Shown: positions 51,854-62,303, counted from the stretch's first letter. The stretch is 64,000 nucleotides of DNA from an uncultured Sunxiuqinia sp. (GCF_947495665.1 NZ_CANLZV010000001.1:558001-622000); one strand, 5' to 3'. Made by a program: numbers and translations. Notes: generated by a model not told the origin, from the letters alone.

Positions 51854-53356
51854 ATGAAATTACCACAGTCCGTCAGGAATTTAACTTCGGTTATTGGAGC
51901 GTCAATTGCACTGATAAGCTTACTCATCATTCTGTTCTTATTTATAATCTCAGCCATCTTTGACATTGGCAGTTCCTACCTGGGCATTTTTATCTACATC
52001 GCTTTGCCCATGGTGCTGGTTGTGGGCTTAATTTTAATTCCAATTGGGGTTCTCAAAGAGAAAAATCGCTTAAAAAAGCACCCGGACGAAGCTCATGTAA
52101 AGGATTGGCCGATTATTGATTTCAACCAGACTTCGGTGCGTAATGCTTCCATCATCTTCGTGGCTGGTACAATCTGTTTTCTGATCTTGTCAGCTATCGG
52201 AAGTTATGAAGCCTTTCACCTAACCGAGTCGGATGAATTCTGTGGAAAATTGTGTCACCAGGTTATGGAGCCAGAGTATACTGCTTATCAGGAATCGGCT
52301 CACGAACGGGTAGGTTGTGTGGAGTGCCATGTCGGTTCGGGGGCCGGTTGGTATGTGAAAAGTAAAATGTCGGGTTTGTACCAGGTGTATTCGGTGCTGT
52401 TTAACAAATACCCCAGACCAATCGAAACTCCGATTCATAGTCTGCGGCCGGCGCGCGAAACTTGCGAAGAATGTCACTGGACAGAGAAATTTTATGCCCG
52501 CAAGATCAACACCAAAAAGTCGTACCTGGCCGATGGAAGCACCACGGAGTGGGACATTCACCTGATGATGAAAACCAGTGCTACTTACAGCGCACAAGGC
52601 CTTCAGGAAGGCATTCACTGGCACATCAATCCCGATATTAAAATTGAATATCGGGCGGTGGACGAAGGACGTGATACCATTCCCTGGGTTCGCTATACCA
52701 ACCTGAAAACTGGTGAAGTTAAAGTTTACCGGGATGAAACGGTGGCAATGTCAGACTCGGAGTTGGAAACAGTGGAATTACGGACCATGGATTGTATCGA
52801 TTGTCATAACCGTCCTTCGCACAACTATTTGTCTCCTGCCAACTTTATCGATGATTACATTACTGCCGGTGAAATTTCCAGGGAGCTGCCAGACATTAAG
52901 CTTGTGGCGATGGATGCTCTGAGTTCGGAATATCCAACGGTGGACAGTGCCATGAATGCGATTGACGCTTATGCCAAGGAGTATTACGAAATTATGTATC
53001 CGGAAGTCATGACTGATCAGAAAGCGCTATACGATCAGGCAATTCAGGCAATTAAAACAGGTTATCAGAAGAATATATTTCCGGTGATGAAGGTAAACTG
53101 GACGGTGTATCCAAACCATCTGGGGCACCTTGAAACAACGGGGTGTTATCGTTGTCACAACGATCGTCATGAAACAACGCAGGGCGATGTTATTTCGCGC
53201 GATTGTAACCTGTGTCATGATATTCTGGCCCAGGGAACTGCCGACCAACTTGTTTATGGAACATCTGCCAGTCCGTTGGAATTTGAACATCCGGTTGATA
53301 TCAATGAAAAGTGGCGTACAACATTCTGTTCCGATTGTCATTTTAGTTTGTATTGA
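51854..53356 (+). CDS. NapC/NirT-like heptahaem cytochrome with CX3CH motif
   Basis: 500 residues. Two N-terminal membrane helices and a third at about 95-115 precede seven haem motifs: CGKLCH (unusual CX3CH), CVECH, CEECH, CIDCH, CYRCH, CNLCH and CSDCH, the last close to the C-terminus. The stretch from CGKLCH to CVECHVGSG has the spacing and tone of NapC/NirT quinol dehydrogenases (CHQVMEPEY). No CxxCK motif, so it is not NrfA. It may be a second quinol-linked entry point or a terminal module of unknown acceptor. A terminator follows. Confidence 0.85.
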   Translation: MKLPQSVRNLTSVIGASIALISLLIILFLFIISAIFDIGSSYLGIFIYIALPMVLVVGLILIPIGVLKEKNRLKKHPDEAHVKDWPIIDFNQTSVRNASIIFVAGTICFLILSAIGSYEAFHLTESDEFCGKLCHQVMEPEYTAYQESAHERVGCVECHVGSGAGWYVKSKMSGLYQVYSVLFNKYPRPIETPIHSLRPARETCEECHWTEKFYARKINTKKSYLADGSTTEWDIHLMMKTSATYSAQGLQEGIHWHINPDIKIEYRAVDEGRDTIPWVRYTNLKTGEVKVYRDETVAMSDSELETVELRTMDCIDCHNRPSHNYLSPANFIDDYITAGEISRELPDIKLVAMDALSSEYPTVDSAMNAIDAYAKEYYEIMYPEVMTDQKALYDQAIQAIKTGYQKNIFPVMKVNWTVYPNHLGHLETTGCYRCHNDRHETTQGDVISRDCNLCHDILAQGTADQLVYGTSASPLEFEHPVDINEKWRTTFCSDCHFSLY

Positions 53357-53420
53357 TCAGAATATTTGATTATTTTGGAGCTGGATCGTTGAAGTAAAAT
53401 AGAATTTGAAAAAGATCGTA

Positions 53421-53457
53421 ATTACTTCAGCCTTACATGAGGTTGGAGTAATTTTTT
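53421..53457 (+). terminator. Terminator after the NapC-like gene
   Basis: ATTACTTCAGCCT pairs with AGGTTGGAGTAAT (two G-U pairs) around a 6-base loop and is followed by six T. The CcsBA gene downstream therefore needs its own promoter or read-through. Confidence 0.85.
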
Positions 53458-53505
53458 GTTAAGAGGAAAGATGAACTAGTAAGTTACTACTTAAGCTTGT
53501 GAAGA

Positions 53506-56500
53506 ATGAAAAAACTAAAGTCTGCGTTGTTTTCCATGTTAACCAGCTCTTGCCTGGTCGTTATATTTGGGGTAGCCATTGCATATGCTACATTTATCGA
53601 AAATGATTATGGCACCCAAACTGCAAAAATCTTAGTTTACAATGCTTGGTGGTTCAATATTTTGTTGGCATTTACAGCATTCAACCTGGTAGGCGGCTTG
53701 TTCTACTACAAGGCTTTTCAGCTGAAACGTTGGAGCATGGTGCTTTTTCACCTGGCTTTTCTTGTTATTCTGGTTGGAGCGGGTATTACCCGTTTTTACA
53801 GTTACGAAGGCATGATGCATATTCGGGAAGGACAGGCTTCGAATCAACTGATATCCACCAATACTTTTATACAACTTGAAGCTTCCACAGCTGAAGCAAA
53901 CAGCCAGGAAGACTGGTCGGTGATGTTTTCACCTTACACCCGAAACAATTTTGATAAATCGCTGGAAATTGGAAGCCAGGAATTGGAAATTGAGGTACTT
54001 GACTATGTTTCTTCAGCGGTTGAAAACATTGTTGCAGATGAAGGAGGACGGCCTATGCTCTCTTTTATCCTGGTTAATCGGAATACCTCGCGCGATGATG
54101 TTGTGTTGGAGCTAAACGAGGAAATTACTCGAAATAACTTTCGGGTTAGTTTTGAAGGCGAAAACACAAATGCGTCCATTTATTTGAAGCGCTCGGCTGA
54201 TGGTCTTCTGCTGAAAGCAAAAGATAGCATTCATGTGGTTGCCATGACTGGCAACGTGGAGCAAACCGTTGCTCCGGGAGAAGAAATCCCGCTGAAAGGG
54301 CAGGGCATGTACCAATTAGGCAGCTATATTTTTGCCATGAAAGGGTATTACCCATTTGCCCGCAAAGTGTTGTCGCGTGTTACCGGAGCGGCAGCCAAGC
54401 AAGCCAGCGATGCCATTATGGTAAACTTGAAACTGGCTGATCAGCAAAAACAAGTAGCAGTATTTAAAAACTCGGGAGAGCAGGCAAAAACCACGCAAAC
54501 TCGCCTGGGAGATGTGCATGTAAACGTGGGGTTCGGACCCAAATTAATTGAGCTTCCCTTTAAAATCCACCTGCGCGATTTTCAGCTTGAACGCTATCCG
54601 GGAAGCATGAGTCCTTCTTCGTATGCCAGCGAAGTAACGCTTATTGATAGCCGCAACCAGCTTGAAATGCCTTATCGGATTTTCATGAACAACATTCTGG
54701 ACTACGATGGTTATCGTTTTTTCCAATCTTCCTATGATACGGACGAAAAGGGAACGGTTCTTTCGGTGAGCTACGATTATTTAGGAACGATGGTCACTTA
54801 CATTGGTTATTTTCTGATGACCTTGGGAATGGTTGCGACCTTTTTTAATAAGAAAAGTCGTTTCCAGTCGCTTTTGCGTTCCAGCTCCCGTTTAAAAGCG
54901 TTGAAGAAGAAAAGCTTTGCCGGCCTGTTTGCTGCAGCCTTATTCATCTTGCCCACGGTGGTTAATGCTCAAAATGATAACCTGGTTAAAATTGACAAGG
55001 ATCATTTGAAGCGGTTTGAAACCTTGCTGGTGCAGGATACCAAGGGACGCGTAGAGCCGGTGAATACACTGGCTTCCGAAGTTATGCGTAAGTTGAATAA
55101 GAAAAATACCTTTAAAGGCTTGAGCGCTTCAGAAGTGTTTTTAGGCATGAGCGCCCGTCCTGCGGCCTGGAGAAATGTACCCATTATTCGGATCAATAAC
55201 AGCGAACTGCGCAAGCAGCTGGGATTTCGGGACGAATATGTTACTTTCAACCAAATGCTGGACCCGAACACCGGCGTTTACAAGCTGCAGCAACTGGTGG
55301 ATGCCACCTATCAAAAGCAACCTACTCAACGCAATAAGTACGATAAGGAAATCATCAATGTGGATGAGCGTATGAATATTTGTTACCAGATTTTTCAGGG
55401 AGATTTTCTCAAGGTATTTCCCCTGGAGAATGATGCGAATAACAAATGGGTGGGAGAGAAGGAATATTATAAAAACCCGGCTAATGAAGGGCGTGATGAA
55501 CGTTTGTTGACCGGTTATTTTCAGGCGGTAAACGAAGCCATCAGCCGAGGCAACTTCGGGTTGGCCGATCAAAAGCTCGCAGCCCTGAAAGAATTTCAGC
55601 AGACCCATGGCAACGAAATTATGCCAAGCCAGACGAAAATAAAGTGGGAAATCCGCTATAACAACTGGAATATTTTTGGATGGCTGTCCAAAATCTGTGG
55701 CGTGGTGGGCTTCCTGCTGCTAATTATTCACCTGCTCGGTATTTTCAACGAAAAACTAAAGCTGAAAAAAATATTGAGGGCAGGAACCTGGCTGGTTGCT
55801 GTTGTGTTTGCAGCCTATACTGCAGGATTGGCCTTGCTTTGGTACATTGCCGGGCATGCTCCCTGGAGTAATGGCTACGAAACCATGCTTTACATTGGTT
55901 GGGCTTCGTTGCTGACGGGTTTTGTCTTTCTGAAACGATCGCAGATTACCCTGGCCGTTACCACCATTTTGGCTTCGCTGATTTTAATGGTGGCGGGCAT
56001 GAGCTGGATGAATCCGGAAATTACGAACCTGGTGCCAGTGTTGAAATCGTATTGGCTGATTGTGCATGTGGCTGTTATTACGGCAAGCTATGGCTTCTTA
56101 GGGGTGGCTGCGCTGGTTGGCTTTCTGAACCTGATTATTATGACCTTGCGTAAGCCCGGGAACCTGAAAAATACCTCATTTACCATTGTGGAGTTGGCCA
56201 TCATTATTGAATTAAGCATGATTGTCGGGTTGATCCTTCTAACCGTAGGAGCATTTATTGGTGGCGTATGGGCCAATGAATCCTGGGGGCGCTACTGGGG
56301 CTGGGATCCAAAAGAAACTTGGGCTTTGGTTACCATCCTGGTATATTCTTTCATCATTCACCTTCGGAAAGTACCGGGTATGTACAATCACTTTGTGCTG
56401 AGTGCACTGGCTTTGGCCGGCTTTAGCTCGGTGCTGATGACTTTCTTTGGAGTGAACTATTATTTGTCGGGAATGCACTCCTATGCTCAGGGCGATGCAC

Positions 56501-56625
56501 CTGCCGTTCCGGGCTTTGTATATGTTGCTGTTGCGGTGGTGTTTGTATCGATCTTTTTGGCAGCTCGGTCAGAAAATAAATATGGCGATGCTGAAAAAGT
56601 GGTGAAGTTGGAGGCTAAAGACTAA
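53506..56625 (+). CDS. ccsBA: Cytochrome c synthase, fused ResB-CcsA (system II)
   Basis: A 1039-residue inner-membrane protein that exports haem and attaches it to CxxCH motifs. The N-terminal half is ResB-like: early membrane helices, a large periplasmic beta domain, and a helix near 440. A Bacteroidota-type periplasmic insert follows (residues about 480-715). The C-terminal CcsA part has GHAPWSNGYETM, the WWD motif WGRYWGWDPKETWALV and the late histidine in LSGMHSYAQGDAP. Placement beside 22 haem motifs explains its function. Whether it serves this cluster alone cannot be told. Confidence 0.95.
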   Translation: MKKLKSALFSMLTSSCLVVIFGVAIAYATFIENDYGTQTAKILVYNAWWFNILLAFTAFNLVGGLFYYKAFQLKRWSMVLFHLAFLVILVGAGITRFYSYEGMMHIREGQASNQLISTNTFIQLEASTAEANSQEDWSVMFSPYTRNNFDKSLEIGSQELEIEVLDYVSSAVENIVADEGGRPMLSFILVNRNTSRDDVVLELNEEITRNNFRVSFEGENTNASIYLKRSADGLLLKAKDSIHVVAMTGNVEQTVAPGEEIPLKGQGMYQLGSYIFAMKGYYPFARKVLSRVTGAAAKQASDAIMVNLKLADQQKQVAVFKNSGEQAKTTQTRLGDVHVNVGFGPKLIELPFKIHLRDFQLERYPGSMSPSSYASEVTLIDSRNQLEMPYRIFMNNILDYDGYRFFQSSYDTDEKGTVLSVSYDYLGTMVTYIGYFLMTLGMVATFFNKKSRFQSLLRSSSRLKALKKKSFAGLFAAALFILPTVVNAQNDNLVKIDKDHLKRFETLLVQDTKGRVEPVNTLASEVMRKLNKKNTFKGLSASEVFLGMSARPAAWRNVPIIRINNSELRKQLGFRDEYVTFNQMLDPNTGVYKLQQLVDATYQKQPTQRNKYDKEIINVDERMNICYQIFQGDFLKVFPLENDANNKWVGEKEYYKNPANEGRDERLLTGYFQAVNEAISRGNFGLADQKLAALKEFQQTHGNEIMPSQTKIKWEIRYNNWNIFGWLSKICGVVGFLLLIIHLLGIFNEKLKLKKILRAGTWLVAVVFAAYTAGLALLWYIAGHAPWSNGYETMLYIGWASLLTGFVFLKRSQITLAVTTILASLILMVAGMSWMNPEITNLVPVLKSYWLIVHVAVITASYGFLGVAALVGFLNLIIMTLRKPGNLKNTSFTIVELAIIIELSMIVGLILLTVGAFIGGVWANESWGRYWGWDPKETWALVTILVYSFIIHLRKVPGMYNHFVLSALALAGFSSVLMTFFGVNYYLSGMHSYAQGDAPAVPGFVYVAVAVVFVSIFLAARSENKYGDAEKVVKLEAKD

Positions 56626-56687
56626 AAGGAGATTGCAAAACTGGGCAGGAATAGTCCTGGTTGGTTCTGTTGAAAAATCAAAATATA

Positions 56688-56724
56688 TTAAAAGCCAGTA
56701 GCTGTTTTAGTTGCTGGCTTTTAA
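56688..56724. terminator. Shared terminator between converging ccsBA and SDR genes
   Basis: TTAAAAGCCAGTAGC pairs with GTTGCTGGCTTTTAA around a 7-base loop. The loop contains the stop codon of the SDR gene (56707-56709). Confidence 0.8.
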
Positions 56725-58149
56725 TATGTTTCGGGCCATGCCCCTGAAAATGAAAAGATGGAAGGGCCAGGACAAACCCCAGTAAAAGCGGCCCCAGACT
56801 CCAATGGGACGATAAGTAGCGGTTTGTATCAGGCGGTTTTCATTGCCCGATTGCACAATCTTAAATTCAAGCCAGGCTTCTCCCGGAAGCTTCATTTCGG
56901 CATAAAGCAGCAAGCGCTTTTTTTGCTTGTCGGCCAGCAACACGCGCCAAAAGTCCAGCGCATCGCCATTCATAATTTCATCGGGGTTGGTACGTCCGCG
57001 CCGTAAACCAATGCCACCGGTTAGTTTATCCAGGTAACCTCTTATTTGCCAAAGCCAGGTGCCATAATACCAGCCATTGTCACCTCCGATTGACCAGATG
57101 GTTTGCAACACCTTTTCGGGATCCTGCGTGAAGGGCACCGACTGTTTGTTCCAGTAGCACCCATAGTTCGGAACATCAATATGATCGGCATAATTGGGAT
57201 TGAATTCGGTGGAACTCAAGGCATCTTTCCAACTGGAGAATACCTGGTTTTGACGAATTTTTGTAAAGGCAGCTTCAACGGCTTCCCGGTAGGTCAGCGG
57301 TTCAATCTGAAGCATTTCGGCCAGTGAATTGTCTTTGGCAATCACCTCCACTTTTAAGCTGTTTACCAGGTTAACAGCCAGTTTGTAAGAGGTGGAAGTG
57401 ATAAAGAACAGCCAATAGGAGGAAAGTCGCGGCGTCATGATGGGCAGGGTAACGATGCGACGTTTTAGCTTGCGGATTTCGGCATACTGGAGCAGCATGT
57501 CTTTGTAGGAAAGAATATCTTTTCCGCCAATATCAAAGGATTGGTTGAAGCAGCTTTCGTTGTTCATGACCCCAATCAGAAACTTAAGTACATCCCGAAT
57601 GCTGATGGGGTGGGACAGGGTGAGTACCCATTGGGGGGTAATCATTATGGGTAGTTTTTCCACCATGTCACGAATAATTTCAAAGGAAGCACTTCCGGAA
57701 CCAATGATGATGCCGGCATGCAAGGATGTCAATGCGTAGTTCCCTTTGCCAAGTTCTTTCTCCACATTTAAGCGCGAACGTAAGTGTTTGGAAAGGTACT
57801 TGTCGTTGGATATTCCCCCTAGATAGATCACTTGCCTCGCTTGCGATTGGCTAATCAAATTTCTGAAATTGCGCGCTGCTGTCAGTTCCAATTCTTCAAA
57901 ATCTCCGGAAGTAGAAGCCATCGAATGAATTAAGTAATAGGCAACATCAATTTCCTTTGGGAAATCCTGCTGATTGTGTGGCTTAAGAAAATCGATTTCA
58001 ACCAGTTGAACTTGGGCGTGGTTGAGCCATTTTTCTTCCACGCGATCCAGGTTTCGGACACAACAAAAGACGTCATGTTTTTGCTCCAGCAAGAGGGGCA
58101 AGATTCGCTTCCCAACATAACCTGTAATGCCTGTAAGTAATATTCTCAT
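56707..58149 (-). CDS. SDR-family oxidoreductase with DUF2867 domain
   Basis: About 480 residues from the ATG at 58149. An atypical short-chain dehydrogenase with the NAD(P) motif LLTGITGYVGKRILP at the N-terminus, then YYLIHSMAS and RQVIYLGGIS. The C-terminal 150 residues match DUF2867 (WSIGGDNGWYYGTWLWQIRG, GLRRGRTNPDEIMNGDALDF). Substrate unknown. It converges with ccsBA and stands alone. Confidence 0.88.
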   Translation of the reverse strand: MRILLTGITGYVGKRILPLLLEQKHDVFCCVRNLDRVEEKWLNHAQVQLVEIDFLKPHNQQDFPKEIDVAYYLIHSMASTSGDFEELELTAARNFRNLISQSQARQVIYLGGISNDKYLSKHLRSRLNVEKELGKGNYALTSLHAGIIIGSGSASFEIIRDMVEKLPIMITPQWVLTLSHPISIRDVLKFLIGVMNNESCFNQSFDIGGKDILSYKDMLLQYAEIRKLKRRIVTLPIMTPRLSSYWLFFITSTSYKLAVNLVNSLKVEVIAKDNSLAEMLQIEPLTYREAVEAAFTKIRQNQVFSSWKDALSSTEFNPNYADHIDVPNYGCYWNKQSVPFTQDPEKVLQTIWSIGGDNGWYYGTWLWQIRGYLDKLTGGIGLRRGRTNPDEIMNGDALDFWRVLLADKQKKRLLLYAEMKLPGEAWLEFKIVQSGNENRLIQTATYRPIGVWGRFYWGLSWPFHLFIFRGMARNILKASN

Positions 58150-58220
58150 GGTTTGTCTTTGAAAATTAAACAATCAAAAACATAAAAGGATGAATCATTG
58201 ATCCTCGGATAAGAACGCGG

Positions 58221-59366
58221 CTACCCATTAGGAGACGTATAGCTTGTAATTAAACGAAAAACCTGTTCGGCTGTGTCGGCAATCAGTCCAGGAGCTTGTG
58301 CCAGACTCTCTTCAAATGAAAGTGGCCCGTTGGGGAGTGCAAACAATGAGCTGAAACCTTCGTGGTAGAGCTCGTGGTAACGATCGCCCAGTAAGCCGGC
58401 GATGCCGATGCATGGTTTGTTGTGTTTGCGGGCAAGCTGAGCCACACCCCATGGGGTTTTTCCCTGTTTGGTCTGATGATCGATTCTTCCTTCTCCGGTA
58501 AAGACCCAATCAGCTTCTTGGATGGCTTGTTCCAGTCCGGTTTGCTCGCTGATGATGGAAAAACCAGTACGTAAGGTTGCTCCGGCAAAAGCCACTAAGC
58601 CGGCTCCTAAACCTCCGGCAGCACCGCCGCCCGGTAGCTCAGCAACGGTTAGCTGCAATTCTTGTTGAATGATTTTCGCCAAATGCTCCAGGTTCTGGTC
58701 AAGTTGGGAAACCATGGCTGGCGTGGCTCCTTTCTGGGGACCATAAACTGCCGAGGCGCCACGGGGGCCGGTTAGCGGGCTGTTCACATCGCAGGCCGCC
58801 ACAATCTCGGTTTTTTTCAGAAGTGGAAAGACGGATGACTGGTCAATGTGGTGCAGTTGACCCAAGTACCCGCCTCCTTCGGGGATTTCCTGCTTGTGTT
58901 GATTGAGATACCGATAACCCAGTGCCCGCGCCATGCCGGTTCCTCCGTCGTTAGTGGCACTGCCTCCAATGCCGATAATCAGTTTCCGACAGCCCCGCTG
59001 CATGGCATCTTTCATCAGCTGCCCTGTGCCTCGCGTTGAAGTGATTAGCGGGTTCCGATCTTCAGGCTTCAGGAGCTCAATACCGGAAGCTGCAGCCATT
59101 TCAATAACGGCAGTTTGCCCGTTGTCCACCATGCCGTAGCGGGAATCAATTTCTCTTCCCAAAGGGTCAGTAACTCGACAGCTTATTGGGGTACCTTCTT
59201 TTATCGAAAGCATGGTTTCCACAAAGCCTTCACCACCATCTGCTAGCGGAATGCTTCGGATTGTTATGTGGGGATTCACTCGTTTGATTCCTTCCGCCAA
59301 ATAATTCGCTACTTCAGCGGCAGAGAGACAGTCTTTGAACGAGTCGGGAGCCAGGAGTATTTTCAT
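58221..59366 (-). CDS. Glycerate kinase (GarK/GlxK family)
   Basis: A 381-residue enzyme that phosphorylates glycerate. It starts MKILLAPDSFKDCLSAAEVA, then PLADGGEGFVETML, GIGGSATNDGGTGMARALGY, GPQKGATPAMVSQLD and VFTGEGRIDHQTKQGKTPWG, all family signatures. It links glycerate to glycolysis. The nearby PPi-PFK is also glycolytic, but the genes are not one operon. Confidence 0.94.
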   Translation of the reverse strand: MKILLAPDSFKDCLSAAEVANYLAEGIKRVNPHITIRSIPLADGGEGFVETMLSIKEGTPISCRVTDPLGREIDSRYGMVDNGQTAVIEMAAASGIELLKPEDRNPLITSTRGTGQLMKDAMQRGCRKLIIGIGGSATNDGGTGMARALGYRYLNQHKQEIPEGGGYLGQLHHIDQSSVFPLLKKTEIVAACDVNSPLTGPRGASAVYGPQKGATPAMVSQLDQNLEHLAKIIQQELQLTVAELPGGGAAGGLGAGLVAFAGATLRTGFSIISEQTGLEQAIQEADWVFTGEGRIDHQTKQGKTPWGVAQLARKHNKPCIGIAGLLGDRYHELYHEGFSSLFALPNGPLSFEESLAQAPGLIADTAEQVFRLITSYTSPNG

Positions 59367-59541
59367 TTCAGCTTGATTTTGAAGTTAAATTTAGCAGAAT
59401 GAATTGAATTCTTCGTAACCTGCAGGATAATGCCGGAAAATTAACGGATTTCAAAGCCGGTTAAAGACTCTGTCGGGTGTTTTCTTATCGATAATGATTC
59501 GCTTATTTTTTCTGAAAGGGTGGAGATTGTTTTCAACTTGT

Positions 59542-59549
59542 TATTTTTG
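59542..59549 (+). promoter_or_regulatory. Putative -7 promoter element of the esterase gene
   Basis: TATTTTTG fits TAnnTTTG, 38 bases before the ATG at 59588. Confidence 0.5.
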
Positions 59550-59587
59550 TCTGAGTAAATTATAGTTACATTTAATTTGACCAACTA

Positions 59588-60406
59588 ATGAAACGTTACC
59601 TTCTGTTTTTTCTATTTGTATTTTTTATTTCTACTACGTTTGCAGCCCGGGTTGATACCCTGAAAGTAGAAAGTGCTGCAATGATCAAGACGATTTCAAA
59701 CGTCGTGATTCTTCCTGAGGGATACAGTGCTGAAAGCGAAAAGCTACCGGTTATTTACCTGTTGCATGGCGCAGGAGGCAATCATACGGACTGGGTAAGC
59801 AAAGTTCCGGCCATTAAAAACTATGTCGATCAATACAATTTGATTATTGTTTGTCCGGATGGCGGTGTTACGAGCTGGTATTTTGATAGTCCGGTTGATC
59901 CGGCCATGCAATACGAAACGTATGTCTCCAGTGAATTGGTGCGTGCAGTAGATCAAAAATACCAAACAATTGCCAATCCTGCTGGCCGTGCCATTACGGG
60001 GCTTAGCATGGGAGGTCATGGTGCTTTTTACCTGTCTTTTCGTCACCAGGATATATGGGGGGCTGCCGGAAGTATGAGTGGGGGATTGGATATTCGACCT
60101 TTCCCAAACAATTGGGATATCCCCAAGCGCTTGGGAAGCTATGCTGAAAACAAAGCCATGTGGGAAGAAAACTCGGTAATCAACCTGGTTTACTTGCTGG
60201 ACGGACGAAAATTGAAGCTGATTTTTGATTGTGGTGTGGATGATTTCTTCTACGGAGTTAATCAACGGATGCACCAGAAACTGCTGGAGCGAAATATTCC
60301 ACACGAATACACCGAAAGACCCGGAGTACACAATTGGGAGTACTGGGCCAATTCAGTAAAATACCACTTGTTGTTCTTTCACGACTATTTTGAAAAGAAC
60401 CCCTAG
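59588..60406 (+). CDS. Secreted alpha/beta-hydrolase esterase
   Basis: 272 residues with signal peptide MKRYLLFFLFVFFISTTFAA. An esterase D/feruloyl-esterase-like fold: PVIYLLHGAGGNHTDWV (oxyanion side), nucleophile in GLSMGGHGAF, acid in FDCGVDDFFY and histidine in RPGVHNWEYW. It probably cleaves acyl or feruloyl esters outside the cell membrane; the substrate is not evident. Confidence 0.9.
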   Translation: MKRYLLFFLFVFFISTTFAARVDTLKVESAAMIKTISNVVILPEGYSAESEKLPVIYLLHGAGGNHTDWVSKVPAIKNYVDQYNLIIVCPDGGVTSWYFDSPVDPAMQYETYVSSELVRAVDQKYQTIANPAGRAITGLSMGGHGAFYLSFRHQDIWGAAGSMSGGLDIRPFPNNWDIPKRLGSYAENKAMWEENSVINLVYLLDGRKLKLIFDCGVDDFFYGVNQRMHQKLLERNIPHEYTERPGVHNWEYWANSVKYHLLFFHDYFEKNP

Positions 60407-60583
60407 AGCCGATCAAGTTCCTTATTATAAAGTGGATTGGGATCCAACTCAATTTTAATCGAAATGTTTATGGGGTGTTAAGTCAGTAAGGCTTAAACGA
60501 GAATTGTTCGGGCCTCGGGTTTAAATTTACTTTAAATCAGAAGGACTCTCTGTGCCAACTGGTCCTTTACTCCGATTTTAGGT

Positions 60584-60591
60584 TATTTTTG
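60584..60591 (+). promoter_or_regulatory. Putative -7 promoter element of pfp
   Basis: TATTTTTG fits TAnnTTTG, 53 bases before the ATG at 60645. Nothing else is seen in the 238-base gap. Confidence 0.5.
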
Positions 60592-60644
60592 CAGCAGATG
60601 ATCCTAAATATTAAATAGTAATACGATCCTAAAAAATTAATAAC

Positions 60645-62303
60645 ATGACCATTAGTGCATTACAAAAAGCCAGGGCTCAATATCAGCCTAAACTTCCTAA
60701 ATCATTGAAAGGTGCCGTTAAACTTGTTGATGGTGCTGCAACTGAATCGGTTGCTGATCAGGAAGCGATCAAGAACTTATTCCCCAATACTTATGGAATG
60801 CCAATTATTACCTTTGAAGAAGGTACTGATGCGGAGAATTTTGCTCCTGTGAATGTTGGTGTTATCCTTTCAGGTGGCCAGGCTCCCGGCGGACACAACG
60901 TGATCTCTGGTATTTTTGATGGAATCAAAAAACTGAATGCAGATAGCAAACTATACGGCTTCCTGGGTGGTCCGGGAGGATTGGTAGACCATGAATACAT
61001 TGAAATTACTGCCGAATACCTGGAAGCATACCGCAACACAGGTGGTTTCGACATCATTGGATCAGGTCGTACGAAATTGGAAGAAGAAGCTCAGTTTGAC
61101 AAAGGACTTGAGATTTTGAAAAAACTGGACATCAAAGCACTGGTTATTATCGGTGGTGATGACAGTAATACCAACGCTTGTGTGTTGGCTGAGTACTATG
61201 CCGCTAAAAAAGCAGGTGTTCAGGTAATTGGTTGTCCTAAAACAATTGACGGTGACTTGAAAAACGAAATGATTGAAACATCATTTGGTTTTGACACCGC
61301 TGTAAAAGTATATGCTGAATTGATTGGTAACATCCAACGTGATGCAAACTCAGCTAAAAAATACTGGCACTTCATTAAACTGATGGGACGTTCTGCGTCG
61401 CACATTGGGTTGGAAGCTGCCTTGCAAACACAGCCAAACATCACTTTGATTTCAGAAGAAGTAGCTGAGAAAAAGCAAACACTGGATCAAATTGTAGAAT
61501 ACATGGCTAACATCGTTATCAAACGTTCTGAGAACGGTGATAACTTCGGTGTAGCTTTAATTCCTGAAGGACTGATTGAGTTTATTCCAGAAATGAAAGT
61601 TCTGATTGGTGAATTGAATGATTTGCTGGCAGAAGGAACTAAAACAGCTGAAATCTTCCAGGGAGTTAAAAGAAGCTACCGTCGTGAGTGGGTGGCTGAG
61701 AAAATTTCAGAAGAATCAGCGGCTGTGTACCGTTCATTACCATCCGGAATTGCCAACCAATTGACATTGGACCGTGACCCACACGGAAACGTTCAGGTTT
61801 CTTTGATTGAGACTGAAAAACTGTTGGGTGAAATGGTAAAAGCCAAATTGGCCGAGATGGCAGAAAAAGGTGAGTTTAAAGGTAAATTCGGAACTCAGTA
61901 CCACTTCTTCGGCTATGAAGGTCGCTGTGCTGCTCCTTCTAATTTCGATGCTGACTACTGCTACTCGTTAGGAACAACTGCTTCTGTATTGATTGGTGCA
62001 GGAAAAACAGGATACATGTCAAGTGTGCGCAATACCACTGCGCCTGCTGAAGAGTGGATCGCTGGTGGAGTGCCAATTACGCAAATGATGAACATGGAAA
62101 GACGCCATGGACACATGAAGCCCGTAATTCAGAAAGCTTTGGTTGAGCTGGATGGCGCACCATACAAATACTTGGTAGCTAACCGCGATAAGTGGGCTGT
62201 TGAAACCAGCTACTTGTACCCGGGACCAATTCAATACTGGGGACCAAGCGAAGTTTGTGACCGTACAACAGTTACCTTGAAACTGGAACAAGAAGCAAAG
62301 TAA
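60645..62303 (+). CDS. pfp: Pyrophosphate-dependent fructose-6-phosphate 1-phosphotransferase
   Basis: A 552-residue PFK of the long PPi-dependent clade. [34 protein letters not shown] (Asp where ATP enzymes have Gly), [20 protein letters not shown] and [16 protein letters not shown] identify PPi specificity. It catalyses the reversible glycolytic step. The codon choice is regular and strongly biased, as in highly expressed genes. It ends at a strong terminator. Confidence 0.96.
   Translation: MTISALQKARAQYQPKLPKSLKGAVKLVDGAATESVADQEAIKNLFPNTYGMPIITFEEGTDAENFAPVNVGVILSGGQAPGGHNVISGIFDGIKKLNADSKLYGFLGGPGGLVDHEYIEITAEYLEAYRNTGGFDIIGSGRTKLEEEAQFDKGLEILKKLDIKALVIIGGDDSNTNACVLAEYYAAKKAGVQVIGCPKTIDGDLKNEMIETSFGFDTAVKVYAELIGNIQRDANSAKKYWHFIKLMGRSASHIGLEAALQTQPNITLISEEVAEKKQTLDQIVEYMANIVIKRSENGDNFGVALIPEGLIEFIPEMKVLIGELNDLLAEGTKTAEIFQGVKRSYRREWVAEKISEESAAVYRSLPSGIANQLTLDRDPHGNVQVSLIETEKLLGEMVKAKLAEMAEKGEFKGKFGTQYHFFGYEGRCAAPSNFDADYCYSLGTTASVLIGAGKTGYMSSVRNTTAPAEEWIAGGVPITQMMNMERRHGHMKPVIQKALVELDGAPYKYLVANRDKWAVETSYLYPGPIQYWGPSEVCDRTTVTLKLEQEAK

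Noticed and set aside
50124-53356. Nitrite reductase NrfHA or similar terminal reductase
   Set aside because: No CxxCK catalytic haem motif and no NrfA-like phrases were found in any of the cytochromes.
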